The notes: generated from the sequence alone by a model not told the origin. Numbered from the stretch's first letter, positions 17,985 through 26,423 are shown. The stretch: DNA of 64,000 nucleotides from Paenibacillus sp. URB8-2 (GCF_013393385.1 NZ_AP023239.1:1488001-1552000); one strand, 5' to 3'. Made by a program: numbers and translations.

Positions 17985-18348
17985 TTAGTTTGTACCCTCC
18001 GTTTATTGATTTAGGCTGGTAATGCCCTTAACGGAGAGATGCAGTCACATTCACTCCACTAAGGGCGGGAGAGTGCTGCAGGTACATCATTTTCAAATAA
18101 TGGGGCCAAATACATCTTCGTTCACCTCAAGTCTCATCTGAAATTACGGATATACATGTTATACATTTTTTCATAGTAGCAGACGGGCCTGTTTTTGAAC
18201 AGACAACTACGTTTATTAGCTCCTAGTTATTGGAATGCAAACCCAGCTGAACGTATACCCAAAATCAGGTTATGATTAAATCAATAATTTTTGCAGGGGA
18301 AAGAAAGAGTCGGACGTCAAATGTAGTATAGAGGGGGAGGGGAGACAA
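17985..18348. other. Divergent intergenic region
   Basis: 364 bp between the EamA gene and the ECF sigma operon. On the minus strand the EamA leader contains a long stem GCCCTTA...TAAGGGC (about 18025-18068) with about 30 nt between the arms. No T-box, riboswitch core or small ORF was recognised. The ECF-type promoter cannot be assigned. Confidence 0.4.
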
Positions 18349-18891
18349 CTGGAAGAGGCAGAATGGATATCGGCCGTACTGAACGGCGAGCGTCAAGCTT
18401 TTGCGCATCTGGTGACGCGCTATCAGGGCTTGGTATACCGGGTGTGCGTAAAAATAACGGGAGAACCCGAGTCGGCCAAAGATATGGCCCAGGAGGTATT
18501 CATCAAAGCCTACAAGGCGCTTCCCTCCTTCCGGGGCCAATCCTCATTCTCTACATGGTTGTACCGGATCGCCTACCGCACCTGTCTGGACTTCAAAAGA
18601 GCCAACGACAGAGAGTGGAAGCACCGCAGCACGGTGGATTACACGGAGAATGACTATGTGACTCTCCAAACGCCGGAGCATGCCGCGCTTCGCAAGGAGA
18701 CCTCCGAAGAGCTTGGAGAAAGTGTGAACAGTCTGGCGGAACCGTACCGGTCGGTTGTGCAGCTGTACTACTTTAACAGGCAAAGCTATCAGGAAATTGC
18801 GGAAGTGAAGGGCGTATCGGTAAAAACGGTCGAATCCCAGCTGTACCGCGCCAGACAGATCATGCGAAGAAAAGGGGAGAGATGGGAATGA
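18349..18891 (+). CDS. ECF RNA polymerase sigma factor, apparent CTG start
   Basis: 180 aa if started at CTG 18349. Region 2 (GERQAFAHLVTRYQGLVYRVCVKITG, then AKDMAQEVFIKAYKAL and FSTWLYRIAYRTCLDFKR) and region 4 (LAEPYRSVVQLYYFNRQSYQEIAEVKGVSVKTVESQLYRARQIMRR) are complete. The first conventional start in frame is GTG at 18412, which would cut into region 2. Between the upstream in-frame stop at 18277 and that GTG there is no ATG, GTG or TTG, but CTG at 18349 has GGGGGAGGGGAGA just upstream. It overlaps the anti-sigma gene by 10 nt. It directs transcription for an unknown envelope or stress signal. Confidence 0.85.
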   Translation: MEEAEWISAVLNGERQAFAHLVTRYQGLVYRVCVKITGEPESAKDMAQEVFIKAYKALPSFRGQSSFSTWLYRIAYRTCLDFKRANDREWKHRSTVDYTENDYVTLQTPEHAALRKETSEELGESVNSLAEPYRSVVQLYYFNRQSYQEIAEVKGVSVKTVESQLYRARQIMRRKGERWE

Positions 18892-19340
18892 AATGCTCAA
18901 CAGTGATGGAATGGATTCCCCATTATATCGAAGGTCTTCTGTCTCCCGAAGCGGAGCGGGAAATGACGCGTCATATCGGAGTTTGTCCAGGCTGTGCGCG
19001 TTGGCTGGAGGAAGCAAGGGCGATGGAGGAAATGTGGAAAGAACTGGATGGAGATGTTGATCTGGGGCTGTCTTCCGGGATACCCGATCTTGTCCCTCCG
19101 GTGATGGCTGAAATCGAACGGCTGGAGGCTGCGCGGCAAAAGAATGACGCCGGACCCGTTACTTCCAGAAGACGGTTTGCGCTTCGGGCCTCATGGATTC
19201 ACTACGGCCTTGCCGCCTGTCTAACCTTTGTGCTGCTGGAGTTCGGCGTATTTGAACAGCTGGGCTACGGGCTAACGGAAATCAACGGCCATATGTCGAG
19301 CTCGGTCACCGAACTGTTCGGCGCCCAAAGAACGCGCTAA
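18882..19340 (+). CDS. Membrane anti-sigma factor with zinc-finger (zf-HC2/ZAS) domain
   Basis: 152 aa. The N-terminus has the ZAS pattern H-x3-C-x2-C (HIGVCPGC, about residues 31-38) that binds the cognate ECF sigma; a single transmembrane helix lies near WIHYGLAACLTFVLLEFGVF (about 105-127), with a short outside tail. It starts within the end of the sigma gene (ATG at 18882, AAGGGGAGAG upstream), so it is translationally coupled. It should hold the sigma factor inactive at the membrane until a signal arrives. Confidence 0.82.
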   Translation: MGMKCSTVMEWIPHYIEGLLSPEAEREMTRHIGVCPGCARWLEEARAMEEMWKELDGDVDLGLSSGIPDLVPPVMAEIERLEAARQKNDAGPVTSRRRFALRASWIHYGLAACLTFVLLEFGVFEQLGYGLTEINGHMSSSVTELFGAQRTR

Positions 19341-19411
19341 GCGGATAGAAAGATAGATCCATATTTTGCAAGCGGAATGTCGGCAAAAACACATAATCAG
19401 GAGGACATCAC

Positions 19412-19912
19412 ATGATAAAAAAGAAACGCTGGCTCACCTTTATGCTGGCCATGGTTCCGGGTCTCGGACATTTGTATCTGGGCTTCAAAAAACAGGGAAT
19501 GCAGTTTATGATCGGCGCGTTTGCCTGCATCATTTGCATCCCTTCCATCCCGCAGGTATTCCCGTTCGCGCTGGCCGCTCTGTGGTTCTATCAGCTGTTC
19601 GACGCGCTTCAAAAAGCGACATGGAATAAGCTTGCGGCTGCGGAACACGAGCGGCTGATGTATGAGCCGGAAGGCTTCGGCGCGCCCTGGCCGCCCCTTT
19701 CCATGCCTCCGATGCCCGATTATCCGAAGGATGACGTGAATCCGGTGCTGCTGGGAGGGTCCTGCATCGCAGCGGGGGTTATTCTGCTGATCATCACGAT
19801 GTTCCCGGACTTGTGGCTGCTGCTCTCAGAATTAAATGTCGGCACTGTTTTGGTGTCGCTGGGCCTGATCGGTTACGGGCTGCATATGCTAAAAAAGAAT
19901 ACTAAAGCATAG
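19412..19912 (+). CDS. Membrane protein with TM2-like N-terminus, in ECF operon
   Basis: 166 aa with about four hydrophobic segments. The N-terminus MVPGLGHLYLGFKKQGMQF resembles the TM2-type PGLGHxYLG motif; a Pro-rich hydrophilic loop (PWPPLSMPPMPDYP) separates it from two C-terminal helices. CAGGAGG is the ribosome binding site. It lies 71 nt after the anti-sigma gene and 18 nt before the DUF4097-like gene, so it is probably part of the sigma operon. Function unknown. Confidence 0.75.
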   Translation: MIKKKRWLTFMLAMVPGLGHLYLGFKKQGMQFMIGAFACIICIPSIPQVFPFALAALWFYQLFDALQKATWNKLAAAEHERLMYEPEGFGAPWPPLSMPPMPDYPKDDVNPVLLGGSCIAAGVILLIITMFPDLWLLLSELNVGTVLVSLGLIGYGLHMLKKNTKA

Positions 19913-19930
19913 AAACGGAGAATTAGGGTC

Positions 19931-21022
19931 ATGGGAAGATGGAAGATCGGAAGTTTGACGGCGGCGCTCGGCTGTATCGCGCTCGGCGTCATCATTGCGC
20001 TGATTCAATACGGTAAGCTTACTTACGAGGCCATCGGGTATTTATGGCCGGCGCTGCTCATCCTGCTGGGGCTGGAAATGCTGATGCGTCTTCTGCATAG
20101 ATCGGAGACCAAGACCCGGACCAGCGGTGGGGCAATCGTTCTGATTGTGCTGCTGGGCCTCGTGAGCGCGGGACAATCCGTGCTTCCGGGAGGCTCGCTG
20201 GACAGCTTGCTGGGTAAAGCGCATCTAAGCACCGTTAACGGAACGGTGCAAACCGGCACGAATATTAAGAAGGTCATTATTTCAATTCCAAACGGCAGGG
20301 TTAAGTTGAACGGTATTGAAGGAAGCGCTCTGACTTACGAAGGCAAATTGCTGTCCCCGGGCAGCAGTCAGAGCGAAAGTGAACAGGCAATGAAAAACAA
20401 TTGGAAGGTAAGGACGGATGGCGACACGGTAGTGCTTGAAATGACTGCGGAAAAGAGCTTGTTTTCGGGTATTTACTTCGGTTTTTCCGGCAACAGTCCC
20501 TATCTCAATGTGAGTCTTCCTGCGGCGCTCGCAGTCAAGATCGACACAAGCGACGGTTCGCTGGACGTTTCGGACCTGGAAGGCGGAATCGAGGCCGACA
20601 CCTCCAATGGCAGAATCGAAATGAGAGGCATTAAAGGAGGAGTCAAGGCCAGCACTAGTAACGGCTCGCTCAACCTGCAGAGCGTGGAAGGAGGAGCCCA
20701 TATCACCAGCTCCAACGGATCCATTACGCTTGAGAATATTGCCGGCCAAGTGTATGCCAAGAGCAGCAACGGCAAAATCGTCATTAAATCCCCCATCACG
20801 GGGAATTGGGATTGCGCTTCAAGCAACGGCAGCATCTCGCTGACACTGCCTCAGGCGACGGATGCGACGATTGCAGCCGATACGAGCAACGGTTCGATGA
20901 AAGGAAGCGTGAACTGGCAGGAAAAAAACGGCGGCCACGGATCGGCGGTGCTTGGAGGCGGGAATCATACTGTAAAGCTGTCCACGACCAATGGCAGCGT
21001 GACCGCGGATATCGCGGAATAG
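19931..21022 (+). CDS. DUF4097/LiaG-like membrane-anchored repeat protein
   Basis: 363 aa. Two N-terminal hydrophobic segments (about 8-25 and 35-52) plus one near 65-82 precede an external beta-repeat domain with recurring SNG/TSNG units about every 17-20 residues (DTSNGRIEMRGIKGG, STSNGSLNLQSVEGG, SSNGSITLENIAG and so on), typical of DUF4097 putative adhesin/LiaG proteins that form a beta-helix. LiaG-like proteins belong to cell-envelope stress operons. Last gene of the sigma/anti-sigma unit; the role is inferred from context. Confidence 0.8.
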   Translation: MGRWKIGSLTAALGCIALGVIIALIQYGKLTYEAIGYLWPALLILLGLEMLMRLLHRSETKTRTSGGAIVLIVLLGLVSAGQSVLPGGSLDSLLGKAHLSTVNGTVQTGTNIKKVIISIPNGRVKLNGIEGSALTYEGKLLSPGSSQSESEQAMKNNWKVRTDGDTVVLEMTAEKSLFSGIYFGFSGNSPYLNVSLPAALAVKIDTSDGSLDVSDLEGGIEADTSNGRIEMRGIKGGVKASTSNGSLNLQSVEGGAHITSSNGSITLENIAGQVYAKSSNGKIVIKSPITGNWDCASSNGSISLTLPQATDATIAADTSNGSMKGSVNWQEKNGGHGSAVLGGGNHTVKLSTTNGSVTADIAE

Positions 21023-21038
21023 CCTGAGACAAGAAGAA

Positions 21039-21074
21039 GCCGCAAGCCGCCGGAGGAATCCGGCAGCTTGCGGC
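21039..21074. terminator. Hairpin between convergent genes
   Basis: AGCCGCAAGC and GCTTGCGGCT flank an inner GCCGG/CCGGC stem. T-runs are weak on the plus strand and TTCTTCTT on the minus strand, so it probably ends the minus-strand aldo-keto reductase transcript best. Confidence 0.6.
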
Positions 21075-21090
21075 TATTGCTGTTCTTTGC

Positions 21091-22071
21091 TTACCAGGCG
21101 TATGCCTTGGGCGCGGCCCCTCCGGGGCCGGGGAAGATCTCGTCCAGCTGGGCCATAACGGAATCGTCCAGTGCGACTTCCAGGGAGCGCAGGGAACTCT
21201 CGATCTGCTCCAGGGAGCGGGGGCCGATGATGGGGGCGGCAACAGCGGGATTGGCCAGCAGCCAGGCCAAGGCGACATTGTCCTGCGGTTCGCCAAGTTC
21301 CAGACATAGCTTGGAGAACTGTTCCAGCTGATCCTGGTGCCGTTCGACGCGTTCTGCATTGCCGCCGCTGCGGCTGCCTGCGATTTTTTTGAGCGCGTTG
21401 CGGCTGAGCAGACCGCCGTCCAGCGGGCTCCAGGGAATAACGCCAAGCCCCAGGCTCTGCGACGCCGGCAGTACCTCCAGTTCCGGAAGCCGGCAGGTTA
21501 GGCTGTACTTGTGCTGCTCCGATACGAGGCCAAGAAAGCCGCGGCCCTTGGCTTCAGATTGAGCGACCGCAATATCCCACCCTGCAAAGTTGCTGGAGCC
21601 GACGTAGCCGACCTTGCCTTGGCTTACTGCGAGCTCAAAGGCTCCCCACAGCTCGTCCCAGGAGACGCTGCGATCCACATGATGCATCTGATACAGCTCA
21701 ATGTGGTCGGTCTGCAGCCGCCGCAAAGAGCCTTCCAGATGCCTGCGGATTTTGTAAGCGGACAGTGCGCGCTCGTCATTCGGGCCATCCAGCCGATCGT
21801 TCATGGCGCCGTACACTTTGGTGGCGAGCACGACCTTTTCCCGCCGTCCGCCGCCCTGCTTGAACCAGCGGCCGATAATGCTTTCGGTCAATCCTGAGTT
21901 TTCCCTGCCTCCATACACATTCGCTGTGTCAAAAAAATTGATCCCGGCATCGAGCGCGGTGTCCATAATGGGAAAAGCTTCTTTCTCGTCCGTCCGTTCA
22001 CCAAAGTTCATCGTTCCCAAGCAGAGCCGGCTGACCTTCATGCCGGATTTGCCAAGTTTCGTGTATTGCAC
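21091..22071 (-). CDS. Aldo/keto reductase
   Basis: 326 aa, GTG start at 22071 with GGGGAGTG upstream. TIM-barrel AKR features: LGTMNFGERTDEKEAFPIMDTALDAGINFFDTANVYGG with the catalytic Asp/Tyr segment, VVLATKVYG (Lys), HIELYQMHHVDR (His), and NADPH-site QHKYSLTCR and AAPIIGPRSLEQIESSLRS near the end. It reduces aldehydes or ketones with NADPH; substrate unknown. A cre-like palindrome lies 42 bp upstream of the start. Confidence 0.87.
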   Translation of the reverse strand: MQYTKLGKSGMKVSRLCLGTMNFGERTDEKEAFPIMDTALDAGINFFDTANVYGGRENSGLTESIIGRWFKQGGGRREKVVLATKVYGAMNDRLDGPNDERALSAYKIRRHLEGSLRRLQTDHIELYQMHHVDRSVSWDELWGAFELAVSQGKVGYVGSSNFAGWDIAVAQSEAKGRGFLGLVSEQHKYSLTCRLPELEVLPASQSLGLGVIPWSPLDGGLLSRNALKKIAGSRSGGNAERVERHQDQLEQFSKLCLELGEPQDNVALAWLLANPAVAAPIIGPRSLEQIESSLRSLEVALDDSVMAQLDEIFPGPGGAAPKAYAW

Positions 22072-22112
22072 CTCGCGATCACTCCCCGGAATAATTTAAG
22101 AAACGAAGTAAT

Positions 22113-22126
22113 AGAAAGCGTTTGCT
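22113..22126. promoter_or_regulatory. cre-like palindrome before the aldo-keto reductase
   Basis: AGAAAGCGTTTGCT matches the core of the catabolite-responsive element (GAAAGCGTTTNC). It shares the 13-mer GTAATAGAAAGCG with the site at 4898-4910. Confidence 0.45.
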
Positions 22127-22186
22127 TACTTATTGTAAACAACTTCGAGGGCAGGAGCAATGCGGCAGCCGGACACTTCGTGAAGG

Positions 22187-23020
22187 TCAGCGGGTTGAAT
22201 GAAAATTCGGACGGCCGGTTTTGGCAATATACTGGGGAAAAGTACCCGGCTTACGTCCCAGCAGACATTCCAAATCGGGGGATACTCTTTTGGCCATACC
22301 GAGCTTTGCCGTCATGTAAATGCCGATCATAACGATTAAGAAATCGCGTTTTACCCCTTTGCGGGACATTTTTTTCCAAAAGGCTGGAACACTGGGGTTC
22401 GCGTATTTGATTGTTTCATTCCACTCCGCGGAGAGCAGTTCGGCGACCTCGTAATAGTTCAGCGCCTCGCTGCCGGTTAAATCATAAGCCTTATTTTCAT
22501 GACCGGCCTCTGTCAGAACCTTAGCGGCAGCCGCGCCGATATCGGCAACATTCACAAAGCTTGTCTTTCCTTTTCCGGCGGGGACGAAGATCGTCCGCTC
22601 ATTGATCAATTCTTCGCCGTGCTGGTTCAACAGATTTTGCATAAAAAAGCCCGGGCGCAAAAAAGTGTAAGGGATTCCGGACTTCTGAATCAGCGCTTCG
22701 ATTTTGGCATGTGGCACAAGCTGGTTCTTGTCCGCGCCCATTACAGATAAAAAGACGATTTGTTTGACGCCCATCCGAACGGCAGCGTCCATTACGGGCC
22801 CGAAGTATCTTTTGGCATCGGCCAGATGGGGAGGGCGCAGCAGGAACAGGCGGGTGACGCCGCTCAGAGCGGGCTCGATGGATGCGGGATCTTCAAAGTT
22901 CATATAGATGCCATCCGTGTTTTTTCGGCTGCTGGCGATGCGATAATCGGCATTTCGCAGTTTCAGTTCCCGTACTAACTCCTGTCCGACATTTCCTCCC
23001 GCTCCCGTTACCAGTATCAT
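22187..23020 (-). CDS. NmrA-like NAD(P)-binding reductase
   Basis: 277 aa atypical short-chain dehydrogenase. The N-terminus MILVTGAGGNVGQELVREL is the glycine-rich NAD(P) loop, followed by GVTRLFLLRPPHLADAKRYF, VVFLSVMGADK-type and TFLRPGFFMQNLL segments typical of the NmrA/QOR2 group, which either reduce quinones or sense NADP. Its start overlaps the marR stop by 4 nt (ATGA), so the two are co-translated, and it is probably the target of that regulator. Confidence 0.82.
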   Translation of the reverse strand: MILVTGAGGNVGQELVRELKLRNADYRIASSRKNTDGIYMNFEDPASIEPALSGVTRLFLLRPPHLADAKRYFGPVMDAAVRMGVKQIVFLSVMGADKNQLVPHAKIEALIQKSGIPYTFLRPGFFMQNLLNQHGEELINERTIFVPAGKGKTSFVNVADIGAAAAKVLTEAGHENKAYDLTGSEALNYYEVAELLSAEWNETIKYANPSVPAFWKKMSRKGVKRDFLIVMIGIYMTAKLGMAKRVSPDLECLLGRKPGTFPQYIAKTGRPNFHSTR

Positions 23021-23448
23021 TCGAGCTCTTCCTTGCCCAAGTTGTCCATCATTTGCCGCAAAACGCCGATCGTCGTCCGGATCTCGCTGTCCGGCACTCC
23101 GCGCAGCGCTTCTTTCATCACCTTGTTGCTGACATCCTCCAGCTTGGCGATGAGCTCCATGGATTGATCGGTCAGCAGAATAAACTGAGAGCGTCTGTCT
23201 TTCGGATTATCCCGGGTGTAAACGAAGCCTTTATCCGCCAGACGATTGAGGATGCCTGTAATAGTCGGCCGGTCGGCATGAAGCCGCTTCGCAATCATTG
23301 CGGGGGTGGCACCAGCACCGGTCGCCGAAATATCTTTGATAACGGACCATTGCTGAGCGGTCAGACCGTAAGCTTTGAGCCGTTGGGTCAGTCTGGATTT
23401 GGACATAACGCTTACCTTGTGTATAAGATAGCCAAGATTGCCGTTCAT
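23017..23448 (-). CDS. MarR-family transcriptional regulator
   Basis: 143 aa. Winged-helix core: LTAQQWSVIKDISATGAGATPAMIAKRLHADRPTITGILNRLADKGFVYTRDNPKDRRSQFILLTDQS, with the DxR wing. MarR dimers bind palindromes and release on ligand or oxidant. The start has GGAGGTGATG upstream. Two palindromes lie just before the gene, so autoregulation of the marR-reductase pair is likely. Confidence 0.88.
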   Translation of the reverse strand: MNGNLGYLIHKVSVMSKSRLTQRLKAYGLTAQQWSVIKDISATGAGATPAMIAKRLHADRPTITGILNRLADKGFVYTRDNPKDRRSQFILLTDQSMELIAKLEDVSNKVMKEALRGVPDSEIRTTIGVLRQMMDNLGKEELE

Positions 23449-23463
23449 TACATCACCTCCGTG

Positions 23464-23496
23464 GTTAGTGTGCTAACTACATGATTAGCATACTAA
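23464..23496. promoter_or_regulatory. Double MarR operator
   Basis: GTTAG-TGTG-CTAAC (23464-23477) and TTAG-CATA-CTAA (23485-23496) are two similar palindromes about 20 bp apart (two helical turns). They overlap a minus-strand promoter candidate (TTGCCA, 17-bp gap, TATGCT). Confidence 0.65.
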
Positions 23497-23801
23497 CTAT
23501 AAAGGCGGTTGGCAACTATCCCCGACAATTGCATCCCTCATTAATGAACAGGTCATAATAAAAAAGCAAAGACGATGCAAGGAAGCCGCCCTCGCTGCAA
23601 TTATTATGGGCACCCGGCCATGTATTCTGGCGCTGAACCTGCCGAAGTATTGAGTTTCCGTCTGACTCCATTGCGGCTTATAGGCGGTGCCTATTAATTG
23701 ATAGATTCCATATCTTTGTCCTTTTGACCTCGTTATGTTACAACAATATACAGAAGAACTATGTCCGCGTGGGCGCGGATCAACTTGAGGAGTGACGAAG
23801 A
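23497..23801. other. Intergenic region upstream of leuB
   Basis: About 305 bp between the marR operator and leuB. It holds the marR promoter at its left end and the leuB promoter at 23724-23752. A short hairpin (GTCCGCG...CGCGGAT, about 23763-23779) lies just before the leuB ribosome binding site. No T-box core sequence was found, so leuB does not appear to share the control of ilvB. Confidence 0.5.
23724..23752 (+). promoter_or_regulatory. SigA-type promoter of leuB
   Basis: TTGACC (23724-23729), 17-bp spacer, TATACA (23747-23752). The predicted leader is only about 40 nt. Confidence 0.75.
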
Positions 23802-24881
23802 ATGAGCGAAGTTAAAAAAATCGCCGTAATCGCAGGGGACGGTATCGGGCCCGAAGTTGTGGCGGAAGCAGAAAAAGTATTAAAAGTAACCGAGGAGGTA
23901 TTCGGCTACAAATTCGAGACCGAGCATGCGCTGTTCGGCGGCATCGCGATCGACGAGAAGGGTACTCCGCTGCCTGCGGAAACGCTTGACATCTGCAAGA
24001 GCGCGGATGCTGTGCTGCTGGGAGCCGTGGGCGGCCCCAAATGGGACACCAACCCGAAAGAACTCCGTCCGGAAACCGGGCTTCTGGGCATCCGCAAAGC
24101 GCTGGGCCTGTTCTCGAATCTGCGTCCCGCGGTCGTATTCGACTGTCTGAAGGACGCCTCCACGCTGAAGCCGGAAGTGCTTGAAGGAACAGACCTGATC
24201 GTCGTACGTGAGCTGACCGGCGGTATTTACTTCGGTGAGAAGTTCCGCCGTCAAAGTGAGCAGGGGGAAGAAGCGGTTGACACCTGCGCATACAATGTAA
24301 CTGAAGTGGAGCGCATCGCCCGCCAGGCGTTCGAAATTGCCGGGAAGCGCCGGGGCAAGCTGGCTTCCGTCGACAAAGCAAACGTACTGGAAACGTCGCG
24401 CCTGTGGCGTGAAGTAGTTATCCGCGTTGCGGCAGACTATCCGAACGTGGAACTGGAGCATGTGCTGGTTGACAACTGCGCCATGCAGCTGCTGCGCCGC
24501 CCTTCGAGCTTCGACGTCATCGTCACCGAGAACATGTTCGGCGATATTTTGAGCGACGAAGCCGCAATGCTCACTGGTTCCATCGGTATGTTGGCCTCCG
24601 CTTCGCTGGGCGAAGGAAGCTACGGCCTCTATGAGCCGGTTCACGGCTCTGCTCCGGACATCGCAGGACAAGGGCTGGCCAATCCGATTGCTACGATTCT
24701 CTCGCTGGCCCTGATGTTCCGCATGACCTTCGGCTACGAAGACGCGGCAGCCGCAATCGAAGCCGCTGTGGCGCAGGTGCTTGATGCCGGGCACCGTACC
24801 AGCGATATCGCCGTGGACAAGAGCAAGGCGATCAGCACGAGCGAAATGGGCGACCTGATCGTTGCAGCTATTCGGAAATAA
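23802..24881 (+). CDS. leuB: 3-isopropylmalate dehydrogenase
   Basis: 359 aa. Oxidatively decarboxylates 3-isopropylmalate with NAD+ in leucine synthesis. It begins [14 protein letters not shown] and contains [11 protein letters not shown], the substrate-binding [22 protein letters not shown] region, the GGIYFG loop, the Lys/Asp of [22 protein letters not shown] and the NAD-binding [14 protein letters not shown]. Full length. TTGAGGAG is the ribosome binding site. It has its own promoter, away from ilvBNC-leuA, and leuC/leuD do not follow. Confidence 0.96.
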   Translation: MSEVKKIAVIAGDGIGPEVVAEAEKVLKVTEEVFGYKFETEHALFGGIAIDEKGTPLPAETLDICKSADAVLLGAVGGPKWDTNPKELRPETGLLGIRKALGLFSNLRPAVVFDCLKDASTLKPEVLEGTDLIVVRELTGGIYFGEKFRRQSEQGEEAVDTCAYNVTEVERIARQAFEIAGKRRGKLASVDKANVLETSRLWREVVIRVAADYPNVELEHVLVDNCAMQLLRRPSSFDVIVTENMFGDILSDEAAMLTGSIGMLASASLGEGSYGLYEPVHGSAPDIAGQGLANPIATILSLALMFRMTFGYEDAAAAIEAAVAQVLDAGHRTSDIAVDKSKAISTSEMGDLIVAAIRK

Positions 24882-24906
24882 GAAAACGTCACACAATTTT
24901 GCTTAT

Positions 24907-24921
24907 TTATAATAATTATAA
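24907..24921. promoter_or_regulatory. PerR-type box upstream of the peroxiredoxin gene
   Basis: TTATAAT-A-ATTATAA is a perfect 7-1-7 palindrome identical to the PerR consensus of Bacillus. It ends 19 bp before the -35 of the peroxiredoxin promoter. PerR is a metal-dependent peroxide-sensing repressor; the location upstream of a peroxidase gene fits. Confidence 0.7.
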
Positions 24922-24940
24922 AAAAATAATCACTGTAATC

Positions 24941-24969
24941 TTGACTTTGATTTTGTGCGGTGATACCAT
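24941..24969 (+). promoter_or_regulatory. Promoter of the peroxiredoxin gene
   Basis: TTGACT (24941-24946), 17-bp spacer, TACCAT (24964-24969). The leader of about 115 nt has a small hairpin, and the CTTCACCTGAT string in it also appears in similar form in the infC leader. Confidence 0.6.
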
Positions 24970-25092
24970 TTGGTTTGTAGCAGCAAAAACGTAACCAAAT
25001 CCAATCATAACCAAGAAAGACACTGCCTCTTCACCTGATTTCAGAGGGATGGCCGCTTGTTTTTCTTACATAATCAAAGGAGGATTTTCGCA

Positions 25093-25632
25093 ATGGCAGA
25101 ACGTTTGGTAGGTAAACCGGCTCCGGATTTCACAATGGAAACCGTATCGGGGGATGGCAAAGAATTCGGCAAAGTCAGCTTGTCCGACTATCGCGGCAAA
25201 TGGCTGGTATTTTTCTTCTATCCTCTGGATTTCACTTTCGTGTGCCCGACTGAAATTACGGCGCTCAGCGATGCGGCCGATCAATTCACGGCGCTTGATA
25301 CCGAAATTCTTGGCGTGAGCATCGATTCCGTGCACAGCCATAAAGCTTGGATCAACGCTTCCAAAGACGCTAACGGTCTTGGTCAGCTGAAGTTCCCGCT
25401 TGCTTCCGACATTACGAAGAAGGTTGCCAGCGATTACGGCGTGTTGATCGAAGAAGAAGGCATCGCGCTTCGCGGTCTTTTCATCATCGATCCGGAAGGC
25501 GAACTGAAATACCAAGTCGTCAACCACAATGATGTAGGCCGCAGCGTGGAAGAAACCTTGCGCGTGCTGCAGGCGCTGCAATCGGGCGGATTGTGCCCTA
25601 TGAACTGGAAACCGGGCGATAAGAACCTGTAA
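25093..25632 (+). CDS. Typical 2-Cys peroxiredoxin (AhpC/TSA family)
   Basis: 179 aa. Start [13 protein letters not shown] with AAAGGAGG upstream; an earlier in-frame ATG lacks a site. The peroxidatic Cys51 is in [12 protein letters not shown] and the resolving Cys168 in GLCPMNW, so it reduces H2O2 and organic peroxides via an intermolecular disulfide. The thioredoxin fold is complete. No ahpF follows, so reduction probably comes from thioredoxin. A perfect PerR-type palindrome lies upstream and a terminator follows. Confidence 0.93.
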   Translation: MAERLVGKPAPDFTMETVSGDGKEFGKVSLSDYRGKWLVFFFYPLDFTFVCPTEITALSDAADQFTALDTEILGVSIDSVHSHKAWINASKDANGLGQLKFPLASDITKKVASDYGVLIEEEGIALRGLFIIDPEGELKYQVVNHNDVGRSVEETLRVLQALQSGGLCPMNWKPGDKNL

Positions 25633-25672
25633 GCTGTAAGGCTTCCACTTTTTGTCCTTTGAAATGCTGATT

Positions 25673-25714
25673 AAAGCCTCCTTCCGGATGTTTATCCGGT
25701 CAAGGGGGCTTTTT
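25673..25714 (+). terminator. Terminator of the peroxiredoxin gene
   Basis: AAAGCCTCCTTCCGG pairs imperfectly with CCGGTCAAGGGGGCTTT, followed by TTTTT. Confidence 0.85.
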
Positions 25715-25861
25715 GCAACAAAACGCCTGTCTTTTTGCCTCAATATGATTGAAAATGGGCGTAAAGGTTAATATAAACCTTAAATCAGCAGGAATCGCCG
25801 GCAAGCGTGTATAATACAATAATACGAAACCATTGAAATGACCTGAGGAGGGTGAACAATC

Positions 25862-26269
25862 ATGAGTTTTTGCTGTGGAGCGAGTATGGTAGGTACCAAG
25901 GGGACACTGAAGCATTATCGCACGCAAGTCCATAATGTTCCCCTGCTCTTTTGCCCGGTATGCCATCGGGTTGAAGTTCATTACAAGGTCGAGAACGAGT
26001 ATGAAATCTTGGCGGAATATGCGCACGGCGACGGCGTTACCGACGTGGATTTCCAGGATTATGTGATGGAAGACGAAGAGTCCATTTTTGAAAATGTCGT
26101 CAATATGGAAAGTGAAGACACTTTGGCCATTATTCGCAACCAGATCGATATGGCGCTTGATTTGCTGGCCGTAGCCAAGCAGATTGAAGACGTCAAGTGG
26201 GAGAGGGAGCTAAAGAAGAGGCTCGCCGTTATGAGCCAGCGACGTCACCGTCTTCAACAAAAAGCATAG
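25862..26269 (+). CDS. Conserved zinc-ribbon-like protein, unknown function
   Basis: 135 aa. Cysteines CC near the N-terminus (residues 4-5) and FCPVC (about 31-34) suggest a YgiT-like metal-binding knuckle; the middle is acidic (DVDFQDYVMEDEESIFENVV) and the C-terminus is a charged helix (AKQIEDVKWERELKKRLAVMSQRRHRLQQKA). GGAGGGTG precedes the ATG, TATAAT occurs near 25811, and a terminator follows. Function not recognised. Confidence 0.7.
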   Translation: MSFCCGASMVGTKGTLKHYRTQVHNVPLLFCPVCHRVEVHYKVENEYEILAEYAHGDGVTDVDFQDYVMEDEESIFENVVNMESEDTLAIIRNQIDMALDLLAVAKQIEDVKWERELKKRLAVMSQRRHRLQQKA

Positions 26270-26302
26270 AGGTATGCAGCATATGATTACTTTACTAGAA
26301 AG

Positions 26303-26328
26303 ACCTCTGCGATTGCAGGGGTTTTTTT
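26303..26328 (+). terminator. Terminator upstream of the IS200-type element
   Basis: ACCTCTGC-GATT-GCAGGGGT followed by TTTTTT. It ends the transcript of the zinc-ribbon gene and may insulate the transposase from readthrough. Confidence 0.85.
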
Positions 26329-26423
26329 GGTTGGCAAAAGAAAACCATACGCTATGCGTATGGTTCGGGAGAGCTTCCAGCGATGTATCAAAAAAAATTC
26401 CTCCTAATGTTACAATAAATTTG

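Noticed and set aside
23741..23757. Possible GlnR/TnrA site TGTTA-N7-ATACA at the leuB promoter
   Set aside because: It fails at a fixed position (A for T) and coincides with the promoter's own AT-rich sequence; too weak to claim.
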